A stretch of DNA of 33,742 nucleotides from contig JACPVJ010000127.1 of assembly GCA_016191785.1 (NCBI GenBank), forward strand, positions 1-33,742. Direction: 5' to 3'. Positions within the stretch are counted from its first letter, which is position 1, and each line of letters starts with the position of its first letter. The notes under the pieces were generated by a model, which saw nothing but the letters and a program-made list of their open reading frames with translations, did not search any database and was not told the origin of the DNA. This document shows positions 1-8,003 of this stretch, in pieces. A program made the position numbers and the translations under genes. This stretch comes from Myxococcales bacterium. Its GTDB lineage: Bacteria > Myxococcota_A > Polyangia > Polyangiales > Polyangiaceae.

Positions 1-1780
1 CCCCGGCGCCCGCCGCGCCGCCGGTGCCGCCAGTGCCGCCGGTGCCGCCGGCGCCCGTGGCCTCGCAGAACGGCACCCACTTGTGCTCGCCCTCGGTGTC
101 AGCGTCCACGTTCTTGCCAGCGCAGGGCTCGTCTTCGGTCCACTGCTTCCACTTCGCCTCGCGCCCCGTGGCTTTCGCGTAATCCGCGAAGGCCTGGTAC
201 TTGCCGCCGCCCGACGCCTTGAAGACCACCGGAGCGACGCAGGCGCTTTGCTGCAGGCTCTTCTCGTAGTCCATGATGATCGCGTACATGTCGCTGGTCG
301 TGCTGTTCCAGCAGCAGGTCTTGCTCTTGTCGTAGACCAGCTCGGCGAACACGTAGTCCTCGAGCTTGCGGTACTTCGCGTCGGTCTGCGCGGGGGTGAG
401 CCCGAACTTGTCTTCGTTCAGCTGATAGAGCGAGCGGAAGGCGTTCTCGCGCTTCTCGCGCGCGGAGCACGACGCCGGGTAGTTCGAGAGGTGGGTGCGG
501 GCGTCGTTGATGATCGCCAGGTAGGCATCGCGCATCTGCTCGGGCGGCACCTCGCCGAGCAGGGTCTCGAACTGGGTCGGGCGGACCTTCAGCTTGGCGG
601 TGTCGGTGTCGTTGATCCACGAGGCCTCATCGGCCTTCATCCACGAGTTGGTCCACTTGCCGTTCCAGTTCTTGGCGACGCGCCAGCGCTTGAGGCCGCC
701 GCCGAACTGCACGTAGCCCTCCCCGCCGGTGTACTCGTTGGTGAAGCTCTGCTTCGAGGCGATGGCGCCCTCCCACTTGGGCTGCCGGCGGGGCATCGAG
801 CCCGAGGCGAGCTGTGCGTCTTTCTTGCCGCCGTCCAGCTCGGTGACCTGCTTGACCAGCAGCGTGTGCCCGATGCCGTTCGCCTGCCAGCGCTCGACCA
901 AAACGTCACCCGTGCGCAGCGCCTCGGGCTTCACGTTGTAGGTGTTGCGCGAGTTGGCGAGGTTGGCCGACCCGAAGTAGTCGAGCAAGAGCAGGCCCCA
1001 GTGGGCCACGCGCTTGTTCAGGAAGATCTCGTCGAAGTAGAGCCCGCTGGTCCCGCCCGGGGCGAGCACGTCGGAGGTGTCGCCCCCGCCGTGGAGGATC
1101 TTCGCGCGCAGCTTCTCGTCCTTCGGCCAGTTCGCCTGGTACTCGGCGGGCGTCAGGTTCGAGTAGTCCTTGTACTGCGTCTTGTAGAGCGGCGTGTTCT
1201 TGTACCGCCCGGCGGCCGTGCGCGCGCCGAAGTGCCCGAAGTAGACCCGCGTGCCTTCTCCGTCAGTCGAGGTCATGTAGAACGGCAGGCCGTACCAGGA
1301 CGCAAAGGTGAAGCGGGTGAAGATCGCGACCTCGGCGCACTCCAGGCTCGGCGCCGGCAGCGTCTTGCCCCAGGGGGTGGTCAGCTCGAAGGTGTCCCCG
1401 TAGGTCTTGGCCGGGATCTTCTTCATCGACTTGACCCAGGCCACGTACTTCTCGTCCCAGTTCAGGCCGCTGTTCTCGCCCCAGGCCAGGCCGGCCTGCT
1501 TCGCGCTCGGCGTGGTGCGGTCTTCCCACTGGTTCTTGACCGCCCAGACCTGTGTCTCGGAGTTGTCGAACTCGGTGCCGATGCTGGGGATGCCGGCGTT
1601 GTCCGCCTTGCCGGTCGGGCCTTCGAGCTCGAAGGGCCCGGGGATGTCGTAGTCGTCCCAAGCTTTGCTCGACTCGGTCGACGACGAGTCGCCGCAGCCC
1701 ACCAGGGTGGCGAGCGCGGCGATCAACCCGAAGAGCAGCGGTCGGAGAGCGCGCGACGCACGAAGAGGGTGACGAGGCAT
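1..1780 (-). CDS. Secreted lipoprotein with papain/NlpC-like Cys-His pair, 3' end cut by window edge
   Basis: The reading frame starts at ATG 1780 and stays open to the left edge (593 codons, no stop seen). An AAGGA ribosome site lies 10 nt upstream of the ATG. Residues 1-29 form a lipoprotein signal (basic start, hydrophobic stretch, lipobox LVGC with Cys29). A GKAD motif follows at 57-60. Cys148 sits in ECAEVA at the start of a predicted helix ending in WYGLPFYM, and His305 lies in GIGHTLLV after a GDVLVERW strand. Asn371 (AKNWNG) could be the third member. This order (Cys-helix, then His-strand) resembles papain-fold NlpC/P60 or transglutaminase-like enzymes, but I do not recognise the family and activity is inference. 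The visible C-terminus enters a Gly-Gly-Thr repeat (about residues 580-593), a linker style common in myxobacterial surface proteins. It lies 64 bp downstream of another lipoprotein gene, probably in one operon. Confidence 0.8.
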   Translation of the reverse strand, partial: MPRHPLRASRALRPLLFGLIAALATLVGCGDSSSTESSKAWDDYDIPGPFELEGPTGKADNAGIPSIGTEFDNSETQVWAVKNQWEDRTTPSAKQAGLAWGENSGLNWDEKYVAWVKSMKKIPAKTYGDTFELTTPWGKTLPAPSLECAEVAIFTRFTFASWYGLPFYMTSTDGEGTRVYFGHFGARTAAGRYKNTPLYKTQYKDYSNLTPAEYQANWPKDEKLRAKILHGGGDTSDVLAPGGTSGLYFDEIFLNKRVAHWGLLLLDYFGSANLANSRNTYNVKPEALRTGDVLVERWQANGIGHTLLVKQVTELDGGKKDAQLASGSMPRRQPKWEGAIASKQSFTNEYTGGEGYVQFGGGLKRWRVAKNWNGKWTNSWMKADEASWINDTDTAKLKVRPTQFETLLGEVPPEQMRDAYLAIINDARTHLSNYPASCSAREKRENAFRSLYQLNEDKFGLTPAQTDAKYRKLEDYVFAELVYDKSKTCCWNSTTSDMYAIIMDYEKSLQQSACVAPVVFKASGGGKYQAFADYAKATGREAKWKQWTEDEPCAGKNVDADTEGEHKWVPFCEATGAGGTGGTGGTGGAAGAG

Positions 1781-1844
1781 GATCCACGAATCCTTGCAAA
1801 GCGCGGGCTGGGCGTCCAGACACCGCATGTGGGCACAGGTGCGC

Positions 1845-3458
1845 CTACTGGCACACCGAGGTCTGGGCGACGCACTGGCGCTGGCTGATCACCCCGCTGC
1901 CTTGAGCCGCGACGCTGCGGCACTTGTAGCCGCTGGGGCAGCCCGAGTCGTCGGTGCAGGCCGCCGCGCAGACCCGCGCGGCGCCGCCGAGCTTCACGCA
2001 CAGGTTGTCGACGCCCGGGCACTGGCCGTTCGCGGTGCAGGGCTGACACAGCGTGCTCGGGTCGGCATAGGGCGAGAGGCGCGGGTTGTCGCTCAGGCCG
2101 TGCACGCCGTAGATCACGTCCCAGCTGCGACCCGCGTTGAGGGCGGCCAAGATGCGGTCGTAGCTCATGGGCGCGTGGGTGCTCTGCGAGCGACGGATGA
2201 CGTGTCCGACCAAGTCGCTGGTCACGCGCGTCATCTCCGAGAGCCACGAGAAGTTCACGGTGGTGATCACCTCGAGGTTCTTCGAGCTCTTCGCCGGGTT
2301 CGCGTACATCGCGTCGGCGTACGAGGTGTACGTCTTGCAACCATTGAAGAAGAACAGCTGGTGCTTGGCCGGAAGCTCGAGGCTGGCGAAGTCGTCCGCC
2401 TTCAGCGCCACGCGCGGATTGTAGTGCACGACGATGCCCGAGTAGCTGGTGTCGTAGCCCGCGTGCCCGTCGTAGATCACGATGTCGCGGGTCTTGGCGC
2501 TGGCTTTGTACTGGGAAATCAGGCCGTCGTAGCCGACGCCCTCTTCCTTGGCCATGTCGGGGTGAAAGAGGAAGACCTGGATCTCGACCGGCTTGCCGTT
2601 GGCGTCGAGGGTGGTCTTGAACGGGCCGCTGGTGCTCTTCAGCTGGTCGAAGGCGGCGACGGGGGCGGTGAGCTTCAGATCCGACTGCAGGCGGGCGAAC
2701 ACGTCCTTCGCCGTCTGCAGGTCGTAGCGCTGCTCGTTGTAGTCGCCCCCGATGTGGATGGCGATGTCGAGCACGCCGTCCTCCATCCACTTCGAGTATT
2801 CCGGATAGGCGTCCGGCTCGATGGGCTTCTTCGCGATCTCGACCCCCAACGTCTGGATCGACTCGGCGGGGTGCTTCGAGGGGTCGAAGCCCTTGTAAGT
2901 CGTCGAGTAGCTCTGCGACTCGAGCTCCGCCGTGGTCAGCTTCGGGAGCTTCAGGTCGAAGAGCTTTCCGCCGGTCAGCGGCAAGAGCGCCATCAGGTTC
3001 TTCGGCCCGCCGACCTCGGCCTCGAACACGTAGTCGAAGGTGCCCGGCTGGTCGGTGCGCTCGACCACCGCTTGTTTGTCGAAGGTCTTCTGGCGAACCG
3101 TGGTGCGGAATCCGCCGTAGCCATAGTTGGGATCTTCGTGCTCTTTGTCCGCGAGGTACGCGAACACGAAGAACGACAGCGCCTTGAAGCGCAGGCCGAT
3201 CAGCTCTTCGGCGCGCCGCAGGCGCTCGTCGCCGGTCAGCGCGAGATCCGCGTCGAGTAGCGTCACCGAGTCCTTCGCGGTCAGCGAGTACTCGAGCCCG
3301 GTCGTGCTGCGGTAGTCGTCCGCCTTGCCCTCGGGGACGTACTCGTAGACCTCGTCGTCGCTACCGGGCGGCGCGGGGTCGGACTCTGCGGCGCAGCCCG
3401 CCACCGCGACCAAGCCGAGAGAGCAGGAAATCAGGCCCAACTTGATGAAGTCCGACAT
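1845..3458 (-). CDS. Secreted lipoprotein with caspase/gingipain-like (clan CD) His/Cys dyad and C-terminal Cys-rich repeats
   Basis: I chose ATG 3458, not the longer open frame to 3530, because it starts directly with a lipoprotein signal (residues 1-22, lipobox VAGC, Cys22). The product is 537 aa. A GKAD motif lies at 44-47. His332 in IVIYDGHAGYD and Cys374 in LFFFNGCKTYTSY each follow a hydrophobic strand about 40 residues apart. This is the arrangement seen in clan CD cysteine peptidases (HG motif after one strand, Cys after the next). Residues 471-537 hold about ten cysteines in a CxxC...C...GYxC pattern like the Dickkopf-type repeats of myxobacterial surface proteins. The fold and peptidase activity are inferred and the family is not recognised. 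No clear Shine-Dalgarno precedes 3458; a perfect palindrome (3461-3475) occupies that position. The gene reads towards the papain-like lipoprotein. Confidence 0.85.
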   Translation of the reverse strand: MSDFIKLGLISCSLGLVAVAGCAAESDPAPPGSDDEVYEYVPEGKADDYRSTTGLEYSLTAKDSVTLLDADLALTGDERLRRAEELIGLRFKALSFFVFAYLADKEHEDPNYGYGGFRTTVRQKTFDKQAVVERTDQPGTFDYVFEAEVGGPKNLMALLPLTGGKLFDLKLPKLTTAELESQSYSTTYKGFDPSKHPAESIQTLGVEIAKKPIEPDAYPEYSKWMEDGVLDIAIHIGGDYNEQRYDLQTAKDVFARLQSDLKLTAPVAAFDQLKSTSGPFKTTLDANGKPVEIQVFLFHPDMAKEEGVGYDGLISQYKASAKTRDIVIYDGHAGYDTSYSGIVVHYNPRVALKADDFASLELPAKHQLFFFNGCKTYTSYADAMYANPAKSSKNLEVITTVNFSWLSEMTRVTSDLVGHVIRRSQSTHAPMSYDRILAALNAGRSWDVIYGVHGLSDNPRLSPYADPSTLCQPCTANGQCPGVDNLCVKLGGAARVCAAACTDDSGCPSGYKCRSVAAQGSGVISQRQCVAQTSVCQ

Positions 3459-3460
3459 GG

Positions 3461-3475
3461 GTACACAATGTGTAC
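3461..3475. promoter_or_regulatory. Perfect 15-bp palindrome at the start codon (candidate operator)
   Basis: GTACACA-A-TGTGTAC is a perfect 7-bp inverted repeat around one base, located 2 bp upstream of the ATG of the caspase-like lipoprotein gene and where its ribosome site would be. It is AT-rich compared with the surroundings. A dimeric repressor bound here would block transcription or initiation of both lipoprotein genes. No cognate regulator gene is visible nearby. Confidence 0.5.
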
Positions 3476-3546
3476 AGATGTAGGTGTTGCCTTGCAAGAC
3501 ATACCGCTGGGGACGGATCTTTGCGCTCACGGTGCGCTCGAGCCGA

Positions 3547-4737
3547 TCACACGGGCTGAACTTCGAGGATCAGCGAGCTCAGGTACAGGCCCTCGGGAAA
3601 CGCGGCGGGTACCGGGTGGTCGGCGCCCTGAAACCAACGCTCGAGCACCGTGGGCCGCACCCCGACGTCGCGGGCGCCCAGGGCCGCGGCTCGCGTCAGC
3701 TCTTCCAGGCCGATGGCGGCGGAGCACGAGCAGAGCACCAAGAGACCACCCGGGCGAGTGGCTCGGGCGCCGGCCGCAGCGAGCCGCCGCATGGACTCGA
3801 GGGCGCGCTTCTTCGCCGCCCGGGTCGGGGCCAGCTTGGGGGGGTCACAGACCACCAGGTCGTAACCGCCTTTGCGCCCGGCGGCGGCCAGGACGTCGTG
3901 GGCGTCGGCGCACTCGAGCTCGATGCGCCCCGAGAGCCCGTTGGCGCGCGCGCACTCGGCGGCGACTTCGAGGGCCAGCGCGCTGGCATCGACGGCGTGT
4001 ACGCTCTGGGCGCCGCCGCGAGCTGCCGCCATGGCGATGGCGCCCACGTAGGTGAATGTATCGAGCACGTTCCGGCCCTTCGCCAGCGCCTCGACCCGTT
4101 CACGCAGCGGGCGTTGATCGACGTAGAATCCGGTCTTCTGTCCGAGCTCGAAGGGAATGGCGAAGCGCAGCCCGCGCTCGACGAAGCCGAGCTCGGTCAC
4201 CGTCTGATCGCCCCAGACGACCCCCCGGCCCGGCTCGAAGCCCTCGACCTTGGCAGCTCGCTCGGAGGTGCGATCGAGGATGGCTCGTGGGCGAAGCTTT
4301 GCGACTAGCGCATCGAGCAACAGCTGCTCGCGGCGCTTGATCCCGATGGTCGCGGTCTGGACGACCAACACGTTGCCGTAGCGATCGACGATCAGGCCCG
4401 GAAGGTCGTCGCCCTCGGCGTGGATCAGTCGGTAAGCGTCGGTGTCCGGCGATGGGAACCCGAGCGCGGCGCGGCGCGCCACCGCGGCGTCGATGCGCGC
4501 CTCGAACAGCGCGCCGTCGATGCGTGTCTCGCGGTCGCGGGTGTACATCCGCACCGGGATGGCCGAGGTCGGGGAGTAGAGCCCACGACCGAGCACGTTG
4601 CCGCGTGCGTCCACGACCTCGACCTCGTCGCCCGGCATCGCGGCCCCTGCGACACGCGCGACCGCCTGCGCGTAGACCCACGGGTGCCCGGCCCAGACCG
4701 GTTGAACGTGCCCTGGCTTGAGGGTGACCACTGCCAC
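3547..4737 (-). CDS. rlmI: RlmI-like 23S rRNA m5C methyltransferase (class I SAM-dependent)
   Basis: This 396-aa protein starts at GTG 4737 (a second GTG at 4731 is possible). Residues 1-70 form a PUA-type RNA-binding domain (LKPGH, HPWVYAQAV). The catalytic half shows GQKTGFYVDQR at 199-209, SAM motif I VLDTFTYVGA at 224-233, CDPPKLAP at 297-304 and LCSCS at 335-339. Length and motif order fit the RlmI/YccW family, whose E. coli member makes m5C1962 in 23S rRNA; the exact target here is inferred. It is a cytoplasmic enzyme. It is divergent from the barrel/lnt genes and 88 bp upstream of the caspase-like lipoprotein gene on the same strand, with a palindrome in between, so read-through is possible but a separate unit is likely. 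Confidence 0.9.
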   Translation of the reverse strand: MAVVTLKPGHVQPVWAGHPWVYAQAVARVAGAAMPGDEVEVVDARGNVLGRGLYSPTSAIPVRMYTRDRETRIDGALFEARIDAAVARRAALGFPSPDTDAYRLIHAEGDDLPGLIVDRYGNVLVVQTATIGIKRREQLLLDALVAKLRPRAILDRTSERAAKVEGFEPGRGVVWGDQTVTELGFVERGLRFAIPFELGQKTGFYVDQRPLRERVEALAKGRNVLDTFTYVGAIAMAAARGGAQSVHAVDASALALEVAAECARANGLSGRIELECADAHDVLAAAGRKGGYDLVVCDPPKLAPTRAAKKRALESMRRLAAAGARATRPGGLLVLCSCSAAIGLEELTRAAALGARDVGVRPTVLERWFQGADHPVPAAFPEGLYLSSLILEVQPV

Positions 4738-4821
4738 GGCAGGCAGTATTCAGCGTGCAACGCCGGTGTAAACGGCTCTCCACGATATTCTGCAATCCTC
4801 GCCGATCCGAGGGTCTGGCAA

Positions 4822-4838
4822 CTGGCACTGGGGTTGCT
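4822..4838 (+). promoter_or_regulatory. Sigma-54 (-24/-12) promoter
   Basis: CTGGCAC-T-GGGG-TTGCT matches the RpoN consensus YTGGCACGNNNNTTGCW at all but one defined position (T for G after CAC). The GG and GC elements have the right spacing. Transcription would start near 4849-4850, giving a leader of about 10 nt before ATG 4860. It should drive the barrel gene and probably lnt, and would need an enhancer-binding activator, which is not encoded in this window. Confidence 0.7.
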
Positions 4839-4859
4839 ACCCTCTGGTCCCGAGCTTTC

Positions 4860-5651
4860 ATGCGCACCCGAGCCGCTCTCGCGCTGACCGGCGCGTTCCT
4901 CTTCACGCCCGCCCTGGCCCTCGCCCAAGAGCAGCCCGGCTGTCCGCCGGGCGGCTGGTTCTGCGAGCCGACCGAGCCGCCGCCCGCCGCGCCCGAGGAC
5001 GACGGAGCGCAGGCGCCCGAGCCGGGCGCGCGGCCGTCGCCGCCGATGATGGTGTACGAGCCACCGCCGTACCACCCGCCGCCACCACCGAAGAAGAAGC
5101 GACGCTGGACCCGCAAGTGGGGCCTGAACCTTCACCTGGAGGGCGCGCTCATGGGCGGCGGCGAGAACCGCCACGACGACTCGGGCATGGCCGGGCTCGG
5201 CTTCGGGTTCCGGTACCGTCCCATTCCGCACTTCGCATTCGAGGCGGGGCTCGATTTCCTCGGGGGCGTGGACTGGCAGGGCAACGACCGGCGCGAGACC
5301 GCGCTGCTCTTGAACGCGATGGTGTTCGTCAACCCGCGCGACGCCGTGCAGTTCTACATGCTGGGCGGGTTCGGTTTCAGCGGTGCGACGGTCACGCCCC
5401 GCGATCAGTACGGCGAGCCCGTCGACGAGTACCAGGACCACTACTCGTACTTCGGCGGGCAGCTCGGCGCCGGTCTCGAGTTCCGCGTCACCCGTCGCAT
5501 CTCGCTGAACGTGGACCTGATCGGCTTCGTGCGCGGTCGCACCGATGACGATGCCCGCCTGTACCCGGAGTTCACCGACCCAGAGACCGGGCGCACCACC
5601 AACAGCTCCGGCGGCGGGCTGATGCGCGGCGGAATCACGTTCTACTGGTGA
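4860..5651 (+). CDS. Secreted outer-membrane beta-barrel protein with Pro-rich N-terminal segment
   Basis: ATG 4860 begins a classical signal peptide (residues 1 to about 22, ending ALALA-Q). The open frame continues upstream to 4755, but that part lacks a signal. The mature protein of the 263-aa precursor has two early Cys (28, 35), a Pro-rich stretch at about 39-77 and a KKKRRW basic patch. From about residue 88 it shows alternating strands with aromatic girdles (GFGFRYRPIPHFAFEAGL, GGFGFSGATV, GGQLGAGLEFRVTRR). It ends in FYW, and a terminal aromatic residue is typical of BAM-inserted barrels. It resembles OmpA-like/OMP_b-brl small porins, probably an 8-strand barrel, with no plug or OmpA C-domain. 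Ligand unknown. It lies under the sigma-54 promoter match and 13 bp before lnt. Confidence 0.8.
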   Translation: MRTRAALALTGAFLFTPALALAQEQPGCPPGGWFCEPTEPPPAAPEDDGAQAPEPGARPSPPMMVYEPPPYHPPPPPKKKRRWTRKWGLNLHLEGALMGGGENRHDDSGMAGLGFGFRYRPIPHFAFEAGLDFLGGVDWQGNDRRETALLLNAMVFVNPRDAVQFYMLGGFGFSGATVTPRDQYGEPVDEYQDHYSYFGGQLGAGLEFRVTRRISLNVDLIGFVRGRTDDDARLYPEFTDPETGRTTNSSGGGLMRGGITFYW

Positions 5652-5664
5652 GTGTTGGCGCGAA

Positions 5665-7221
5665 GTGAGCTCTGACCCGCTGCCGCGGAACTGGCGCGCG
5701 CCGCTGACCGCCGTGCTCGGCGGTGTGGTCTTCGCGCTCTCGTCACCGCCCACGGACTTCCTGCCGGCCGTGCTGATCGGCCTCGGGCTCCTGTTCGTCG
5801 CGACCCAGGCGGTGGTGCGGATCCGCGCTGCGGTGCTGATGGCGGCCCTCTGGTCGACCAGCGCCGGCCTGGTCGGCATGCGCTTCGTGCCCGGCGTGAT
5901 AGTGCGTTTCACCGATCTCGGGTTCGCCCTCGGCGTGCTCGCGCTGGTGCTCTTGTGCATCATCCAGGCGGGCACCTGGGCGATTGGCATGGGCGCGGCG
6001 CGCTGGCTCGAGCTTCGCACCGGGCTCGAGCCGCGTCTGGGCTTCGGCCTGGGCACGCTGGTCGCCATCAGCTTCGTGTTCGTCATCGCGTGGACGCCGG
6101 CGGGGCTGATCTCGCCCTGGCCGGCGCTAGTGCAACTGGCGGAGGTGATCGGCGAGAAGGGGGTGTCGGTGTTGATCGCCGTCGCTGCGGCGCTCTTGGC
6201 TTCCCCGCTGGTGCGGTTCGTGGCGCCCGCGGCGCCCAGCACCTCGCGCCCCTGGCTGGCGCCTGCGATCGGTGCCGGGCTCTTGGCGCTGATGGCGGCC
6301 CACGGGACGCTGCGCATGCGTCAGGTGCGCGCCGAGCACGCCGCGCTGCCGACGATGAGGCTCGGCGTGGTCCAGGCCGCCGTCGAAGCCCGACTGCGCT
6401 GGCAGTCTGGTGCACGCGAGCAGATCCTTGCGCGCCTTCGCCGGCTGACCGTCGACGCCGAGCGTGGCGGTGCCGAGCTGACGCTGTGGCCCGAGGCGGC
6501 CTACCCCTTCGTGATCCCGCACGCCCCGGGGCGCATGCAGCGTGGCCGGCGGGCGATCGTCGGCGACCCAGTGCGGGGCCCCGTGCTCTTCGGGCTGATC
6601 ACCAGCGCGCTCGACGCGGACGCGGGCTACAACGCGACGACCCTGGTCAGCCCCGAAGGGCTGATTCAGCTGCCGCAAGCCAAGATGGAGCTCTTGTGGT
6701 TCGGCGAGACCGTGCCCTTCGGTGAGCACCTGCCCTTCTTGCGCAAGCTGTTCTCCCGGGCCGGCGGGCTGATCCCGGGGAAGGACGTGTCGATCCTGAC
6801 GGCGGGCCCGGCGCGGATCGGCGTGCTCAACTGCTACGAAGACACTCTCCCCTCCATCGGTCGCAAGATCGCCAAGGCGGAGCCGAACGTGCTGGTCAAC
6901 GTCACCAACGATGCCTGGTTCGGGCCGACCGCGGAGCCCGAGCTGCACCTCAGGCTCTCGGCGCTCCGGGCCGTCGAGACCCGCCTCGATCTGGTGCGCG
7001 CGGTGAACCTGGGTGTGCCGGCGTGGATCGACGCCAGCGGGTCGGTCCGCGCGCGGGGGCGGGCCGACGCGGAGGGCGTGATGCACGTCACACCGGCCCT
7101 CGCGACCCGGGGCCCGACCCTCTACGTGCGCTTCGGGGACGCCCCGCTCTGGCTCGCGTTCGCCCTGGGGCTCGCGGTGTCGTGGCGTCGCCGGCGGCTC
7201 AGCGCGACTCGTACACCGTGA
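5665..7221 (+). CDS. lnt: Apolipoprotein N-acyltransferase
   Basis: The 518-aa product starts at GTG 5665. The first ~215 residues hold about six membrane helices, followed by a periplasmic nitrilase domain and a final helix (WLAFALGLAVSW). The catalytic triad is visible: Glu277 in LWPEAAYPF, Lys340 in QAKMELLWFGE and Cys390 in GVLNCYED, matching E267/K335/C387 of E. coli Lnt. NVTNDAWFG and the essential-arm segment KMELLWFGE are also conserved. The enzyme transfers an acyl chain from phospholipid to the N-terminal Cys of diacylated lipoproteins in the inner membrane, so it should process the many lipoproteins encoded in this window. Its last 23 bp overlap the 3' end of the opposing phosphatase gene. 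Confidence 0.93.
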   Translation: MSSDPLPRNWRAPLTAVLGGVVFALSSPPTDFLPAVLIGLGLLFVATQAVVRIRAAVLMAALWSTSAGLVGMRFVPGVIVRFTDLGFALGVLALVLLCIIQAGTWAIGMGAARWLELRTGLEPRLGFGLGTLVAISFVFVIAWTPAGLISPWPALVQLAEVIGEKGVSVLIAVAAALLASPLVRFVAPAAPSTSRPWLAPAIGAGLLALMAAHGTLRMRQVRAEHAALPTMRLGVVQAAVEARLRWQSGAREQILARLRRLTVDAERGGAELTLWPEAAYPFVIPHAPGRMQRGRRAIVGDPVRGPVLFGLITSALDADAGYNATTLVSPEGLIQLPQAKMELLWFGETVPFGEHLPFLRKLFSRAGGLIPGKDVSILTAGPARIGVLNCYEDTLPSIGRKIAKAEPNVLVNVTNDAWFGPTAEPELHLRLSALRAVETRLDLVRAVNLGVPAWIDASGSVRARGRADAEGVMHVTPALATRGPTLYVRFGDAPLWLAFALGLAVSWRRRRLSATRTP

Positions 7222-7954
7222 GCGACGGCAGCTCGAGGCAGGTGAGGAAGCCCCCTCGGCCGCAGCCGGTGTCGATGCCCACCACGTGGTCGTAGCCCCA
7301 GAGGGTGCCCGGATCGCTGGGGCAGTAGCGCGACAGCTCCGGAGGCAAGAGCTCGGTGCAGGTGTGGCCGAAGACCACCCGCTTGCCGCGGTAGTTGCGG
7401 AAGAAGTGCTCGTCCCGCAGCCACAGCAGCTGCACCGGAGGGTCGGGCACCTGGCTCGGGTGGCAGAAGCCGCCGCGCTCGTCGGGGGGCAGTCCCGCGT
7501 GGACGTAGATGGCGTGGTCGTCCTCGTACCAGTACGGCAGCTTCTCCATCCACTCGACGATTCGCCGCGGAATGAAGCGACCGCTCTCGAAGGCCTCGCG
7601 CTCTTCGGCGATGGGCTCTTGCCCCGTCACCGCCACCGGCGCGTTGATGAACGAGCGATACGCGGGCAGGCAGCCGTGGTGCGGGGGGCGGACGAACTCC
7701 GGCCAACCGTAGCGCCGCACCCGGAGCCAGGCGTCCTCGTGGTTGCCGCGCAGCGCCACTACCTTGGCGGCGACCATCTTCGGCAAGTAGCGGACGTACT
7801 CGACGACCTGCTTGGAGTGCGGTCCGCGGTCGATGTAGTCGCCCAGGAACACCACGGTGTCTCCGGCGTCGAGCCGCGGCAGCCGAGCCATCAGCGTTCG
7901 CAGCTGGGCGAGCTCGCCGTGGATGTCGCCGATGGCGAAGGTCCGGCCGGCCAT
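7199..7954 (-). CDS. PPP-family metallophosphoesterase (Ser/Thr phosphatase or ApaH-like)
   Basis: ATG 7954 gives 251 aa, a usual length for bacterial PPP enzymes. The dimetal signature is complete: GDIHG at 9-13, GDYIDRG at 38-44, RGNHED at 69-74, then YVHAGLPP and VFGHT for the later metal/phosphate histidines. Such enzymes dephosphorylate phospho-Ser/Thr proteins or cleave diadenosine tetraphosphate; the sequence does not decide which. Myxobacteria have many Hanks-type kinases, so a protein phosphatase role is plausible. The gene converges with lnt and overlaps it by 23 bp at the 3' ends. Its start is 49 bp from the divergent small lipoprotein gene, so that gap must hold both promoters. 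Confidence 0.9.
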   Translation of the reverse strand: MAGRTFAIGDIHGELAQLRTLMARLPRLDAGDTVVFLGDYIDRGPHSKQVVEYVRYLPKMVAAKVVALRGNHEDAWLRVRRYGWPEFVRPPHHGCLPAYRSFINAPVAVTGQEPIAEEREAFESGRFIPRRIVEWMEKLPYWYEDDHAIYVHAGLPPDERGGFCHPSQVPDPPVQLLWLRDEHFFRNYRGKRVVFGHTCTELLPPELSRYCPSDPGTLWGYDHVVGIDTGCGRGGFLTCLELPSLTVYESR

Positions 7955-8003
7955 GGACGCTCAGCGTACCTCTCGGACGGCGGCCCGTGGTATGGCAGCG
8001 CGC

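Noticed and set aside
83..1888. Long plus-strand open frame of 601 codons
   Set aside because: It is the antisense of the lipoprotein gene at 1-1780. The translation is Arg/Val/Leu-rich without domains, while the minus frame has a signal peptide, lipobox and normal composition.
1723..2790. Minus-strand open frame of 355 codons between the two lipoproteins
   Set aside because: It is out of frame with both lipoproteins and overlaps each; its composition (Arg/Pro/His-rich) is that of a shadow frame.
4425..6317. Minus-strand open frame of 630 codons
   Set aside because: It is a shadow of the barrel and lnt genes and part of rlmI, with no domain of its own.
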